A DNA stretch of 64,000 nucleotides from Sphingosinicella ginsenosidimutans (lineage in GTDB: Bacteria; Pseudomonadota; Alphaproteobacteria; Sphingomonadales; Sphingomonadaceae): assembly GCF_007995055.1 (NCBI RefSeq), contig NZ_VOQQ01000001.1, positions 1,719,001-1,783,000 on the forward strand, in the 5' to 3' direction. Positions 1 to 8,144 of the stretch are shown here, one piece after another. The notes under the pieces were generated by a model. It worked only from the letters and a program-made list of their open reading frames with translations. It was not told the origin of the DNA and searched no databases. The position numbers were made by a program, and so were the translations under genes. Positions within the stretch are counted from its first letter, which is position 1, and each line of letters starts with the position of its first letter.

Positions 1-30
1 CTTTCCTCCCGAAGGAGTGTGGGTGGGGAA

Positions 31-870
31 ATGGAAATGCTGAAGTCGATCCGGATCATCGCCGCCGCCGCGCTGGCGGTCGCGCCTGCCGTCGCGCCGG
101 CCCAGGCGGTCGATCCCTATCAGGCGCACGCGGCCCGCACCCAGCAACAGACGACGTCTGACTGGCCCGATCCCTATGCGGCGCAAACCCAGTCTCCGCC
201 CGCAACGGGTTCCGAATGGGTGCCGGTCGATTCCGGCCAGGCGCCGGCTCAGGACGATTGGTCGCAGGGCACCGACCCCTATCGCTCGCGAAATGACGGC
301 CAGCCGGACAGCGACTATGGCACTGGCTATGACTCCGGCCGCGGGCGCGCCGGCGATCAGGTCGCGCGCCGGACGATGGAGCGTGAATCGACCGTCCCGC
401 GCCGCGACGTGTTCAACGCCGCCGAGGGCGTGTTCGGCCGCGGCGCCCAGGGCCTCGGCACCCTGCTCGAGCGCATTCTGCGGGAGCAGGGCGAGCCGAC
501 CGCCTATATCGCGGGATCGGAAGCCGGCGGCGCGTTCGTCTTCGGCCTGCGCTACGGCTCGGGCATCATGCACCATCAGATCGAGGGCGACCGGACGGTC
601 TACTGGACCGGCCCCTCGCTCGGCTTCGATGCCGGGGCCGATGCGAACAAGGTCTTCGTGCTGGTCTACAACCTCCACGACAGCCAGGACCTGTTCAAGC
701 GCTTCCCGGCCGGCGAGGGCCATGCCTATTTCGTCGGCGGCTTCAGCGCGCAATATATGCGCCACGGCGATATCGTTCTGATCCCCATCCGGCTCGGCGT
801 CGGCCTTCGGCTCGGCATCAACGCGGGATATATGCGCTTTTCGGAACGCAATCGCTGGCTGCCCTTCTGA
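31..870 (+). CDS. eipA: EipA-like (DUF1134) periplasmic envelope-integrity protein
   Basis: 279 aa. An N-terminal hydrophobic signal peptide ending near APAQA is followed by a low-complexity segment rich in Q, P, D, Y and S (about residues 30-115), then a conserved C-terminal domain with small-residue and aromatic strands ending in RFSERNRWLPF. The C-terminal domain matches my recollection of DUF1134, whose Brucella member EipA is a periplasmic protein needed for envelope integrity. I chose the ATG at 31 because GAAGGAG lies 13 nt upstream; a second ATG at 37 is possible. It stands alone on the plus strand. The family call is firm; the precise cell-envelope role here is inferred from the family. 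Confidence 0.8.
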   Translation: MEMLKSIRIIAAAALAVAPAVAPAQAVDPYQAHAARTQQQTTSDWPDPYAAQTQSPPATGSEWVPVDSGQAPAQDDWSQGTDPYRSRNDGQPDSDYGTGYDSGRGRAGDQVARRTMERESTVPRRDVFNAAEGVFGRGAQGLGTLLERILREQGEPTAYIAGSEAGGAFVFGLRYGSGIMHHQIEGDRTVYWTGPSLGFDAGADANKVFVLVYNLHDSQDLFKRFPAGEGHAYFVGGFSAQYMRHGDIVLIPIRLGVGLRLGINAGYMRFSERNRWLPF

Positions 871-904
871 TCCCGGCGGGCATGCCGCCGCGTTCGCGCG
901 CGGG

Positions 905-1090
905 CTATTCTCCTCTGTCCTGCGCCATGCGCGCGAGGTCCGCCTCGACATAGCTGCGGGTGCCGTCCGTCACTTCGGGCTCGATGCCATAAGTATCGCG
1001 CATCTCGCGCAGTCGCGCGAGCGCGCGGCGGGGGCCGGAGGCGATCTGGCTCTTTGGCCCGACCTTGGTTGTGACGGTGATCCTGAACAT
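905..1090 (-). CDS. Small conserved-looking cytoplasmic protein of unknown function
   Basis: 61 aa, charged, no signal peptide or membrane segment. It begins MFRITVTTKVGPKSQ and contains RLREMRDTYGIEPEVTDG. The ATG at 1090 is preceded by a good AGGAGG Shine-Dalgarno about 6 nt away, which is why I prefer it to upstream starts in the same frame. I do not recognise a family. It is convergent with eipA, with a 34-nt gap. Confidence 0.55.
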   Translation of the reverse strand: MFRITVTTKVGPKSQIASGPRRALARLREMRDTYGIEPEVTDGTRSYVEADLARMAQDRGE

Positions 1091-1282
1091 GCCGGCCTCC
1101 TGCGTTCCGGAGGCGGGGCAACGCGGCGGCCGCCGTGCCGGTTCCACGGCCCGGCAAGGGTGCCGGCGCGGCGCCCGGAACACGCATCGGCAACTTGCAC
1201 GAAGGGCGTTCGCTTCCCAGTTTGACCGCTGTTGCAATGGGGCAACAGTGGACTTTTGGCGACGGCTGGAGAAGGAACCGGC

Positions 1283-2251
1283 ATGGCCGATCTCTATGCG
1301 ACCCTCGGCGTTGCGCGCGGCGCGAGCGAGGCGGACATCAAGAAAGCGTATCGCAAGCTCGCCAAGGAGCTGCATCCGGACCGCAACAAGGACAAGCCGG
1401 ACGCGTCCGCGCGCTTTTCAAAGGTCACGCAGGCCTATGACATCCTGACCGACAAGGACAAGCGCGCCCAATATGACCGGGGCGAGATCGACGACGAAGG
1501 CAATCCGCGCGCGCCCTTCGGCTTCGGCGCGGGCGGCGCGGCCGGATCGGGCGGCCCCTTTCGTGGCAACCCGTTCGGCGATGCCAATGGCGAAGCGCAT
1601 TTCCAAGGCGCCGAGGCGGGCGACCTTTCCGATCTGTTCGAGGGACTGTTTGGCGGGCTCGGGCGGCGCAGCGGCGGCGGTGGCGGCCCGTTCGGCGGCT
1701 TCGGCCGGCGCAGCGCGCCGCCGCAGAAGGGCGCCGATGCCGCCTATCGGCTCGAAGTGCCGTTCGAGGATGCGGCCCTGCTCAAGGGTCAGCGGGTTAC
1801 GCTCGCGGGCGGCCGCACGCTGGACATCAAGCTGCCGCGCGGCGTTGAGGACGGCACCAAGATCCGCCTCGCCGGCCAGGGCCAGCCCGGGCCCGGAGGC
1901 AATGGCGACGCGATCGTCACCATCGCCATCGGCCGGCACCGCTTTTTCAGCCGCGACGGCGACAATATCCGGCTCGATCTGCCGATCGCGCTCGACGAGG
2001 CGGTGCTGGGCGCCAAGGTACGCGTGCCGACCGTCGACGGGCCGGTCATGCTGTCCATTCCCAAGGGTTCGAGCTCGGGCAAGGTGCTTCGGCTCAAGGG
2101 CCGGGGGTTCACCGGGAAGAGCGGCGCGCGCGGCGATCAGCTGGTGACGTTGATGGTGGACGTGCCGGCCGACGATGCCGAGCTTGCGGCCTTCCTCGAA
2201 AGCTGGGGCGGCAAGGGGAAGGGCAACCCGCGGGCCGCGCTGGGCGTCTAG
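1283..2251 (+). CDS. DnaJ/CbpA-type J-domain co-chaperone (no zinc finger)
   Basis: 322 aa. Residues 1-70 form a J domain with the HPD signature (in LHPDRNKDKPD), which stimulates Hsp70 ATPase. A Gly/Phe-rich linker spans about 80-170, then comes a DnaJ C-terminal substrate-binding region (about 170-310). There are no CxxCxGxG repeats, so this is a type II (CbpA/DnaJB-like) protein rather than DnaJ itself. The start ATG follows GAGAAGGAA by 7 nt; an upstream in-frame ATG at 1232 has no ribosome site and would add an atypical leader. The downstream YihY gene starts 6 nt after its stop, suggesting co-transcription. Confidence 0.9.
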   Translation: MADLYATLGVARGASEADIKKAYRKLAKELHPDRNKDKPDASARFSKVTQAYDILTDKDKRAQYDRGEIDDEGNPRAPFGFGAGGAAGSGGPFRGNPFGDANGEAHFQGAEAGDLSDLFEGLFGGLGRRSGGGGGPFGGFGRRSAPPQKGADAAYRLEVPFEDAALLKGQRVTLAGGRTLDIKLPRGVEDGTKIRLAGQGQPGPGGNGDAIVTIAIGRHRFFSRDGDNIRLDLPIALDEAVLGAKVRVPTVDGPVMLSIPKGSSSGKVLRLKGRGFTGKSGARGDQLVTLMVDVPADDAELAAFLESWGGKGKGNPRAALGV

Positions 2252-2257
2252 CCTCGC

Positions 2258-3235
2258 ATGCGTGACATTTCCCCGGAATCGCCGGAAGCCCGCCGCGTCC
2301 GCCGATCGAGCGCGATGACGACCCTGCGGGCGCGGGTCGGCAAGGGATCACGCTTCCGCGAGGTGGTGAAGCGGGTCGCGGTCGGCGTCTATTCGGACGG
2401 CTTCATCCATGCCGGCAACCTCGCCTATCTCGCCTTGCTGTCGATCTTCCCGTTCGTCATTGTCGCGGCCGCGATCGCGCATCTCTTCGGGCAGAGCGAG
2501 GAGGGGATGAACGCGGTGGCGGCGCTGCTCCAGACGATGCCGTGGAGCGTGCGGCGCGTGCTCGAGCAGCCGATGCACGACATCATCGAGGCGCGATCGG
2601 GAAGCCTGTTGTGGCTGGGAGCCCTGGTCGGCCTGTGGACGACGGTGAGCTTCATCGAAACGATCCGCGACATCTTGCGCCGCGCCTACGGCGTCAGCTT
2701 CAGCCGCGCCTTCTGGGAATATCGGCTGGGCTCCGCCGGGATCATCATCGCCGCGGTGATCGTGTCGATGACCGCCTTCGCGCTGTCGGTCGCCCTGTCG
2801 AGCGCGCAGCAGCTGGTGGTGGCGCGAATCCCGGGCGCGGAGGATGTCATATCGGCGCTGACGTGGCTTCGCGTCGCGCCGGCGCTGATCCTGTTCGGGT
2901 CGCTCTACATCCTCTTCTATGCGCTGACGCCGGCCACGTATCGCGTGTCGAAATGTCCGAAATGGCCGGGCGCGCTCTTCGTCGCCTTCTGGTGGATCGC
3001 GACCACCGCGCTGCTGCCGGTCGTGCTCGGCCACCTCACCAATTATGGCCTGACCTATGGCAGCCTCGCCGGCGTGATCGTCTCGCTCTTCTTTTTCTTC
3101 CTCATCGGCCTGGGGCTCGTGATCGGGGCCGAGCTGAATGCGGCGCTTGCCGAGTCGCCTTCATCGGGCCAAGAGGGAAACGGCGCGGCCGGGGAGACGG
3201 ACGCGAGGCCGCCGACAATACAGGAGGATCAATGA
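2258..3235 (+). CDS. YihY/BrkB family inner-membrane protein
   Basis: 325 aa with about six hydrophobic segments; the conserved N-terminal block DGFIHAGNLAYLALLSIFPF and later GLVIGAELNA are typical of the YihY/virulence factor BrkB family. The old annotation RNase BN for this family is incorrect. Function is unknown; a transport or envelope role is only inferred. An alternative start is ATG at 2315 (MTTLRARVGK); neither start has a strong ribosome site. Its stop overlaps the fabI start (ATGA), so translation is probably coupled. The C-terminus is a polar, disordered tail. Confidence 0.85.
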   Translation: MRDISPESPEARRVRRSSAMTTLRARVGKGSRFREVVKRVAVGVYSDGFIHAGNLAYLALLSIFPFVIVAAAIAHLFGQSEEGMNAVAALLQTMPWSVRRVLEQPMHDIIEARSGSLLWLGALVGLWTTVSFIETIRDILRRAYGVSFSRAFWEYRLGSAGIIIAAVIVSMTAFALSVALSSAQQLVVARIPGAEDVISALTWLRVAPALILFGSLYILFYALTPATYRVSKCPKWPGALFVAFWWIATTALLPVVLGHLTNYGLTYGSLAGVIVSLFFFFLIGLGLVIGAELNAALAESPSSGQEGNGAAGETDARPPTIQEDQ

Positions 3236-4035
3236 CCGGCCTGATGACGGGAAAGCGGGGACTCATCATGGGGCTCGCCAATGACCGCTCGCTCGCCTGG
3301 GGGATTGCGAAGCAGCTGCACGAGCAGGGCGCGGAGCTGGCGTTCAGCTACCAGGGGGAGGCGCTGCAGAAGCGCGTCGCGCCGCTCGCCGCGGACCTTG
3401 GTTCGGATTTCCTGATCGACTGCGACGTTTCGGACATGGCGGCGCTCGATGCGGCGTTCGAAACGCTGAAGGCGCGCTGGCCGACCATCGATTTCGTCGT
3501 CCATGCGATCGGCTTTTCCGACAAGAACGAGCTTCGTGGCCTCTATGTCGATACCAGCCTCGATAATTTCCTGCTGACGATGAACATCTCCGCCTACAGC
3601 TTCGTCGCGGTGGCGCAGCGGGCGCGGGCGATGATGCCGGAGGGCGGGAGCCTGCTCACCCTCACCTATTACGGCGCCGAGAAGGTGATCCCGCATTATA
3701 ACGTGATGGGCGTCGCCAAGGCGGCGCTCGAAACCAGCGTCAAATATCTCGCGATGGACCTTGGGCCGGGGAAGATCCGCGTCAACGCGATCTCGGCCGG
3801 GCCGATCAAGACGCTTGCCGCGAGCGGGATCGGCGATTTCCGCTACATCATGAAGTGGAACGAATATAATTCGCCGCTGCGCCGCAACGTCACGATCGAG
3901 GATGTCGGCGGCGCGGGCCTCTATCTGCTCTCGGACCTTTCGGCGGGCGTCACCGGCGAGATCCACCATGTCGATGCCGGTTATAACGTGATCGGCATGA
4001 AGGCCGAGGACGCACCCGACATCACGGTCGCGTGA
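3232..4035 (+). CDS. fabI: Enoyl-[acyl-carrier-protein] reductase (NADH), FabI type
   Basis: 267 aa. It catalyses the last reduction of each fatty-acid elongation cycle (trans-2-enoyl-ACP to acyl-ACP). Seen here: the N-terminal nucleotide-binding segment GLANDRSLAWGIA, the HAIGFSDKNELRG region, and the Y-x6-K catalytic pair in YNVMGVAK near residues 158-165, all characteristic of FabI rather than ordinary short-chain dehydrogenases. AGGAGG sits 6 nt before the ATG. The start overlaps the YihY stop, and its own stop overlaps the GTG of the aroC-like gene, so the three genes form a tightly packed operon. Confidence 0.97.
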   Translation: MTGLMTGKRGLIMGLANDRSLAWGIAKQLHEQGAELAFSYQGEALQKRVAPLAADLGSDFLIDCDVSDMAALDAAFETLKARWPTIDFVVHAIGFSDKNELRGLYVDTSLDNFLLTMNISAYSFVAVAQRARAMMPEGGSLLTLTYYGAEKVIPHYNVMGVAKAALETSVKYLAMDLGPGKIRVNAISAGPIKTLAASGIGDFRYIMKWNEYNSPLRRNVTIEDVGGAGLYLLSDLSAGVTGEIHHVDAGYNVIGMKAEDAPDITVA

Positions 4036-4664
4036 GCGCGGGTCCGCACGGCCATGTCCTGCGCTGGTCGCTCTGGGCCGGCGAGGAGGGGGGCGGCGCG
4101 CTGATCGACGGCTGTCCGCCGGGCATCGGGCTTGACGAGGAGGCGGTCGGCGCGCGGCTCCTGTCGGGCCTGTTCGAGGGGCGCACCACCGGGACTCCGA
4201 TCGCGCTGGTGGCCGGCGATCGCGATCGCGCGTTGCTGGCCGCCGGCGCGGTGGCGGGAAAGGTGATCGACGGCGTCGCGATCAGCACCGTGATCGACGG
4301 CGACGACGTGCGCTGTGTCGGCGAAGGCGTTCCGGTCGGCTGGGGCGCGCCGGTCTATGCCCGTCTCGACGCCGAACTTGCCCGCGCGATCGGCGAGCTC
4401 GACGGGGTGCGCCGGATCGAGATCGGCGACGGCTTCGCGGCGGCGCGGTTGACCGGGGCCGCGAATGCCGATGCGATGCGCGCCGGGCCGGAATTCCGCG
4501 CCAACCATGCCGGCGGCATTCTCGGCGGGATTTCCAGCGGCCAACCGCTGCTCGTTCGCGTCGGCTTCGACGCGCCGGGCGAGCATTCGGCGGCGCTCGT
4601 CGCGGCGTCGGTCGCGCTGGTCCTCGCCGATCAGAAACTGCTGCACCGCGCCCAATGCGGCTGA
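4032..4664 (+). CDS. Chorismate synthase-like protein lacking all active-site segments (pseudoenzyme or decayed aroC)
   Basis: 210 aa against about 360 for chorismate synthase. Recognisable AroC blocks remain in the right order: IDGCPPGIGL, LLSGLFEGRTTGTPIAL, AAGAVAGK, GVPVGWGAPVYARLDAELA, RIEIGDGFAA, NHAGGILGGISSGQ and VLADQKLLHRAQCG. Missing are the N-terminal GESHG motif, the RRRPGTSR-type arginine segment, the RPGHADYT...RDYRGGGRSSARETA block and the late GRHDPCVGIRAVP block, which together bind FMN and substrate and hold the catalytic histidines. The reading frame is uninterrupted. GTG at 4032 overlaps the fabI stop (GTGA). Activity as chorismate synthase is very unlikely; it may be a scaffold or a decaying gene with the true aroC elsewhere. 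Confidence 0.8.
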   Translation: MSAGPHGHVLRWSLWAGEEGGGALIDGCPPGIGLDEEAVGARLLSGLFEGRTTGTPIALVAGDRDRALLAAGAVAGKVIDGVAISTVIDGDDVRCVGEGVPVGWGAPVYARLDAELARAIGELDGVRRIEIGDGFAAARLTGAANADAMRAGPEFRANHAGGILGGISSGQPLLVRVGFDAPGEHSAALVAASVALVLADQKLLHRAQCG

Positions 4665-4665
4665 A

Positions 4666-5412
4666 CTAGGCGCGTTTCAGACCGATCAGCGTGCCCTTGG
4701 TGCCGCGCGTGTCCAGAGTGAAATCAAACTCCGGGTGGAGCTGGCGCCAGCGCCGGGCGATCATTCGTTCCCCGGGCCGGGCCCCATCGTCCAGCATCAC
4801 CGCCCCGCCCGGCGCGATCCGCCCCAGCAGCGTTTCGGCGGCGCCGCGGGTGAACGGGTGAATTGTCCATGGCGGCCCGTCGACGACGAGCAGATCGATC
4901 CCGCAGGGAAGCGGCCCGTGATCGTACCACAGGCCCGGCCACCCATGCGGCGACGGCGCCAGCGGCACGGCGCGCAGATCGGCCGCGAGAGCGTGATCGG
5001 CGAGCCAGCGCCCCGTCGCGTCGACGAAATCGGCATGCTGGTCGAAGCTCGTCAGCATGCCGCCGCCGGCAAGATCGAGCGCGCGGGCGAGGACGAGCGT
5101 CGAGGCGCCCATCCCGAATTCGACGACAACCTTCGGTCGGCGTTCCAGAACATGATCGACCAGCAAGGTGAGGAGGCCGACATCGGCCTTCCAGCTGCCG
5201 AGATGGGGAAGTGCGTCCTGTGGCAGATCGAGCCGCGCCAGCAGGTCGCGCTTGTCGGCGCGCCGGCCGCCGCGAAGGCTCTTGGCCAGCCACGGCCACT
5301 GGATCGCGCCGAACGCCGCGACCGCGAGCCGATCGGACAATCCGCGCACATAGTCGCCGGTGATGATCGCGTCGGCACGGGCAAGTATGCCGGTGGCCTC
5401 GCGGGTCGTCAT
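4666..5412 (-). CDS. Class I SAM-dependent methyltransferase-like protein
   Basis: 248 aa. A Rossmann methyltransferase core is visible: [18 protein letters not shown] (SAM-binding motif I, about residues 94-111), an acidic residue after the next strand (SFDQH), and LLVVDGPP followed by a late LDDGARPGE motif. Substrate unknown. The start overlaps the purA stop by 4 nt, so it is probably translated as the second gene of a purA operon. It is convergent with the aroC-like gene, with 1 nt between stops. Confident for the fold, not for the substrate. Confidence 0.75.
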   Translation of the reverse strand: MTTREATGILARADAIITGDYVRGLSDRLAVAAFGAIQWPWLAKSLRGGRRADKRDLLARLDLPQDALPHLGSWKADVGLLTLLVDHVLERRPKVVVEFGMGASTLVLARALDLAGGGMLTSFDQHADFVDATGRWLADHALAADLRAVPLAPSPHGWPGLWYDHGPLPCGIDLLVVDGPPWTIHPFTRGAAETLLGRIAPGGAVMLDDGARPGERMIARRWRQLHPEFDFTLDTRGTKGTLIGLKRA

Positions 5413-6698
5413 AAGGCGAACGGGTCTCTCACCAGGATCGTGTCCTCGCGTTCCGGGCTGGTCGAGACGAGAGCGACGGGGCAGGCGATCAGTTCCTCCA
5501 CTCGCCTGATATATTTAATCGCCTGGGCGGGAAGCTGGGCCCAGCTGCGCGCGCCGGCGGTCGAATCCTGCCAGCCCGGCATCGTTTCGTAGATCGGCGT
5601 CGCCGCCGCCTGGTCGGCGGAATGCGCGGGGAGATGATCGAAGCGGGCCCCGTTCACGTCATAGCCGGTGCAGATGCGAATCTCCTCCAGCCCGTCGAGC
5701 ACGTCGAGCTTGGTGAGCGCGATGCCGGTGACGCCGGCGACCGCGCAGGATTGCCGGACGAGCGCCGCGTCGAACCAGCCGCAACGGCGCTTGCGCCCCG
5801 TCACCGTGCCGAATTCGCGGCCGCGCTCGCCGAGCCGCTGGCCGATCGCATCGTCGAGCTCGGTCGGGAAGGGGCCGGAGCCGACCCGCGTCGTATAGGC
5901 CTTGACGATACCCAGCACGAAGCCGGCCGCGCCGGGGCCGAGCCCGGTGCCCGCCGCGGCCGTGCCGGCGACCGTGTTGGACGATGTGACGAACGGATAG
6001 GTGCCGTGATCGACATCGAGGAGGACGCCTTGCGCCCCTTCGAACAGGATCCGGCGGCCGCGCTGCCGCGCCTCGTTCAGCGTCTTCCAGACCGGCCCGG
6101 CGAACTGGAGGACGAAATCGGCGATCCCGCCGAGCTCGCGCTCCAGCGCCTCGCGGTCGATCGGCGGTTCGCCGAAGCCGGCGCGCAGCGCATCGTGATG
6201 GGCGCACAGCCGGTCGAGTTGCGGGCCGAGCTCGCCCAGATGCGCGAGGTCACACACGCGGATCGCGCGGCGCCCCACCTTGTCCTCATAGGCCGGGCCG
6301 ATGCCCCGGCGGGTCGTCCCGATCTTGCCCTTGCCGCTCGCATCCTCGCGCAGCGCGTCGAGATCGCGGTGAATGGGGAGGATCAGCGGGCAGGTGTCGG
6401 CGATCCGCAGCGTTTCGGGGCCCACGGACACGCCTTGGCCGGCGAGCGTCTCGACCTCTGCCTTCAGCGCCCAGGGATCGAGCACCACCCCGTTGCCGAT
6501 GACCGAAAGCGTGCCGCGGACGATCCCGGAGGGGAGCAGGGACAATTTATACGTCTTGCCGTCGACGACGAGCGTGTGCCCGGCATTGTGCCCGCCCTGG
6601 AACCGGACGACGAGATCGGCGCGGCTGGCGAGCCAGTCGACGATCTTGCCCTTGCCCTCGTCGCCCCATTGGCCCCCGATGACCGTTACGTTCGCCAA
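5409..6698 (-). CDS. purA: Adenylosuccinate synthetase
   Basis: 429 aa, standard length. It joins IMP and aspartate using GTP in the first committed step to AMP. Visible motifs: N-terminal [16 protein letters not shown] (GTP-binding, with the catalytic Asp), [25 protein letters not shown], and a C-terminal [12 protein letters not shown] block. Translation starts at the ATG at 6698. It is followed by the methyltransferase with a 4-nt overlap. Confidence 0.97.
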   Translation of the reverse strand: MANVTVIGGQWGDEGKGKIVDWLASRADLVVRFQGGHNAGHTLVVDGKTYKLSLLPSGIVRGTLSVIGNGVVLDPWALKAEVETLAGQGVSVGPETLRIADTCPLILPIHRDLDALREDASGKGKIGTTRRGIGPAYEDKVGRRAIRVCDLAHLGELGPQLDRLCAHHDALRAGFGEPPIDREALERELGGIADFVLQFAGPVWKTLNEARQRGRRILFEGAQGVLLDVDHGTYPFVTSSNTVAGTAAAGTGLGPGAAGFVLGIVKAYTTRVGSGPFPTELDDAIGQRLGERGREFGTVTGRKRRCGWFDAALVRQSCAVAGVTGIALTKLDVLDGLEEIRICTGYDVNGARFDHLPAHSADQAAATPIYETMPGWQDSTAGARSWAQLPAQAIKYIRRVEELIACPVALVSTSPEREDTILVRDPFAL

Positions 6699-6856
6699 GG
6701 CGCTTCAACTCCTCGAAAGTGCGGGCCGGCTCTAATTGCCCTCGCCCCCCGGGTCCAGTCTTGCGCTCGGGTGACCGGATCGTTGTTTTGGGTTAATGAA
6801 ACAAAGTCTAAGCCGCGCTCGTTCAACGCCAGGACCTTGTTCGAGGAGGGAAAATC

Positions 6857-7204
6857 ATGCGTAAGATCGTTCTCGCTCTTTCGGCCGCCGCGGCGGTCGT
6901 GCCGGCCACGGTGCTCACGACGGCACCGGCCGACGCCCAGCGTCATCACAGCCGCTATGCCCGCTATTACGACCGCCACGGCTATTATAACGGCCCGGCC
7001 TGGCGTGGCCGCGACGGCCGCTATTATTGCCGCCGTTCCAACGGCACGACCGGCCTTCTGATCGGCGGTGCCGCCGGCGCGCTGATCGGCCGCTCGGTCG
7101 ATGGCGGCCGCGATCGGACCGCCGGCACCGTGATCGGCGCCGCGGCGGGCGCGCTGCTCGGCCGCGAAGTGGATCGCAGCGGGAGCCGCCGCCGCTGCCG
7201 CTAA
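6857..7204 (+). CDS. Secreted glycine-zipper (2TM) outer-membrane-type protein
   Basis: 115 aa. A signal peptide cleaves after PADAQ near residue 28, followed by a Tyr/His/Arg-rich stretch (about 29-60) and two glycine-zipper segments, TGLLIGGAAGALIGR and AGTVIGAAAGALLGRE, then a basic tail with a terminal Cys. This layout is common in 17 kDa-antigen/YmgG-like envelope proteins; the molecular role is unknown. GAGGAGGG lies 7 nt before the ATG. A strong terminator follows 24 nt after the stop, so it is a single-gene unit. Confidence 0.75.
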   Translation: MRKIVLALSAAAAVVPATVLTTAPADAQRHHSRYARYYDRHGYYNGPAWRGRDGRYYCRRSNGTTGLLIGGAAGALIGRSVDGGRDRTAGTVIGAAAGALLGREVDRSGSRRRCR

Positions 7205-7228
7205 GCGGGTTCCCGCAGGCAATAAGAA

Positions 7229-7255
7229 GGGGCGCCGATCGGCGCCCCTTTTTTT
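7229..7255 (+). terminator. Rho-independent terminator after the glycine-zipper gene
   Basis: A perfect 8-bp stem GGGGCGCC / GGCGCCCC with a GATC loop is followed by seven T residues. It ends the 6857-7204 transcript. On the opposite strand the following run is AT-rich but has no uninterrupted T tract, so it is mainly a plus-strand terminator. Confidence 0.9.
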
Positions 7256-7272
7256 GGCGATCTGTCCGGGTC

Positions 7273-7782
7273 CTAGTTCCTGGGCTTGCGCGTGCGCGGC
7301 GTGGCCGGCTTTTTCGCGGCGCCGGCCTTGCTGCGCGACGCCGCCGGTTTGGCGGCTTTCCGCGTGGTCCCCTTGGCCGGAGCCGATGCCGCGCGGGCCG
7401 GCGCCGATTTCGCGCGGGCCGGCGCGGCCGTACCGCCATCGGCAGCCGTCGTGCCGCCGGTCTCGCCCATCATCCGGCGGACCGCGTCGGTCGCCGCATT
7501 GATCATCGCGGCGCCGATCTTGCTCGCGCTCTCGGCCGCCGCGTCGGCCGCGGCCTCGGCGGCGTCCTGGGCCTGGCGGGCGCTGCGCCGTGCGGATTCG
7601 CGGACCGTCTTGTTCGCCGCGAGCGCCGCCGCTGCGGTCACGAGGCCAGCGGCGAGCAGGCTCCGCGCGACCGGATTCTGGGCCAGCTCGGCGGCCTTGC
7701 GCCCGGCTTCGCGCAGGGCGTCGGGAATGGCATCGGCCGCCGAACGTGTCGTTTCCTCTTTTCCGGACGAATTCTTGGCCAT
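7273..7782 (-). CDS. Ala/Lys/Arg-rich protein with a membrane-like segment and basic tail
   Basis: 169 aa. N-terminal acidic/basic helix (about 1-35), a weakly hydrophobic Ala-rich stretch (SLLAAGLVTAAAALAA, about 37-55), a long Ala-rich predicted helix, then a strongly basic Ala/Pro/Lys tail (about 120-169) resembling histone H1-like or AlgP-type tails. The ATG at 7782 has AGGAGG 5 nt upstream; a longer start in the same frame lacks this. No family recognised. A DNA-, RNA- or envelope-associated role is possible from composition alone. Confidence 0.55.
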   Translation of the reverse strand: MAKNSSGKEETTRSAADAIPDALREAGRKAAELAQNPVARSLLAAGLVTAAAALAANKTVRESARRSARQAQDAAEAAADAAAESASKIGAAMINAATDAVRRMMGETGGTTAADGGTAAPARAKSAPARAASAPAKGTTRKAAKPAASRSKAGAAKKPATPRTRKPRN

Positions 7783-7876
7783 GACTTCCTCCTTGGATTT
7801 CGTACCCTTTGCGTAACAGACACGCGAGGGCGCGAACAGTTCCATCCGGCACGCCGTCGCCACCGCCCAGACAGGC

Positions 7877-7906
7877 GAAAGGCCGCCGGGCGGGTGCCCG
7901 ACGGCC
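7877..7906 (-). terminator. Hairpin downstream of the 18-codon ORF
   Basis: A GGCCG..GGGC / GCCC..CGGCC stem of about ten pairs with one mismatch and a 4-nt loop, followed on the minus strand by TTTCGCCTGTCT. It lies about 50 nt after the short minus-strand ORF and would end that transcript. The T tract is poor, so termination efficiency is uncertain. Confidence 0.5.
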
Positions 7907-7958
7907 TCTCGACATGGTCAGCGGCCGGAAGCCTCCAGCCCGGAAGACCTTGAAAAGC

Positions 7959-8015
7959 TTACGCCTTCATCTCCCGAACGGACTTGACCGACCTCTCTGC
8001 TGAACCATGAGACAT
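7959..8015 (-). CDS. 18-codon ORF with a perfect Shine-Dalgarno (leader peptide or microprotein)
   Basis: It encodes MSHGSAERSVKSVREMKA. The ribosome site is AAAGGAGGTGATCC, fully complementary to the 3' end of 16S rRNA, with GGAGG 7 nt from the ATG; this is far stronger than any other site I see in the window. A minus-strand promoter-like pair (TTGATC, 17 nt, CATATT) lies about 35 nt upstream, and a hairpin follows. No family recognised. It could be a short peptide, a leader, or simply a sequence whose purpose is the 16S-like motif. Confidence 0.5.
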   Translation of the reverse strand: MSHGSAERSVKSVREMKA

Positions 8016-8074
8016 CGGATCACCTCCTTTCGCTATGTTGAACTCAATTCGAATATGAGTCGTGGCGAATCGGC

Positions 8075-8099
8075 GATCAAGTCTTGATCTCTTTTTTTT
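8075..8099 (+). terminator. Plus-strand hairpin with T8 tract; possible sRNA terminator
   Basis: GATCAA - GTC - TTGATC, then TC and eight T residues. No annotated plus-strand gene precedes it, so it either terminates an unannotated small RNA transcribed across 7.9-8.1 kb or overlaps the minus-strand promoter of the 18-codon ORF. The stem is short (6 bp). Confidence 0.5.
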
Positions 8100-8144
8100 C
8101 GCGGCTAGGATTCCATGCTTCGCGCCGCCCCTCCGGGCGGCTTT

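Noticed and set aside
7805..7855. Possible EcfG promoter (GGAAC...GTT) upstream of the Ala/Lys-rich gene on the minus strand
   Set aside because: The spacing is about 21 nt instead of 16-17, so it does not fit the consensus.
8016..8031. Sequence identical to the 16S rRNA 3' end (GGATCACCTCCTTT)
   Set aside because: Rejected as an rRNA fragment: only these bases match; the flanks do not. It is better read as a Shine-Dalgarno on the other strand or an anti-Shine-Dalgarno RNA motif.
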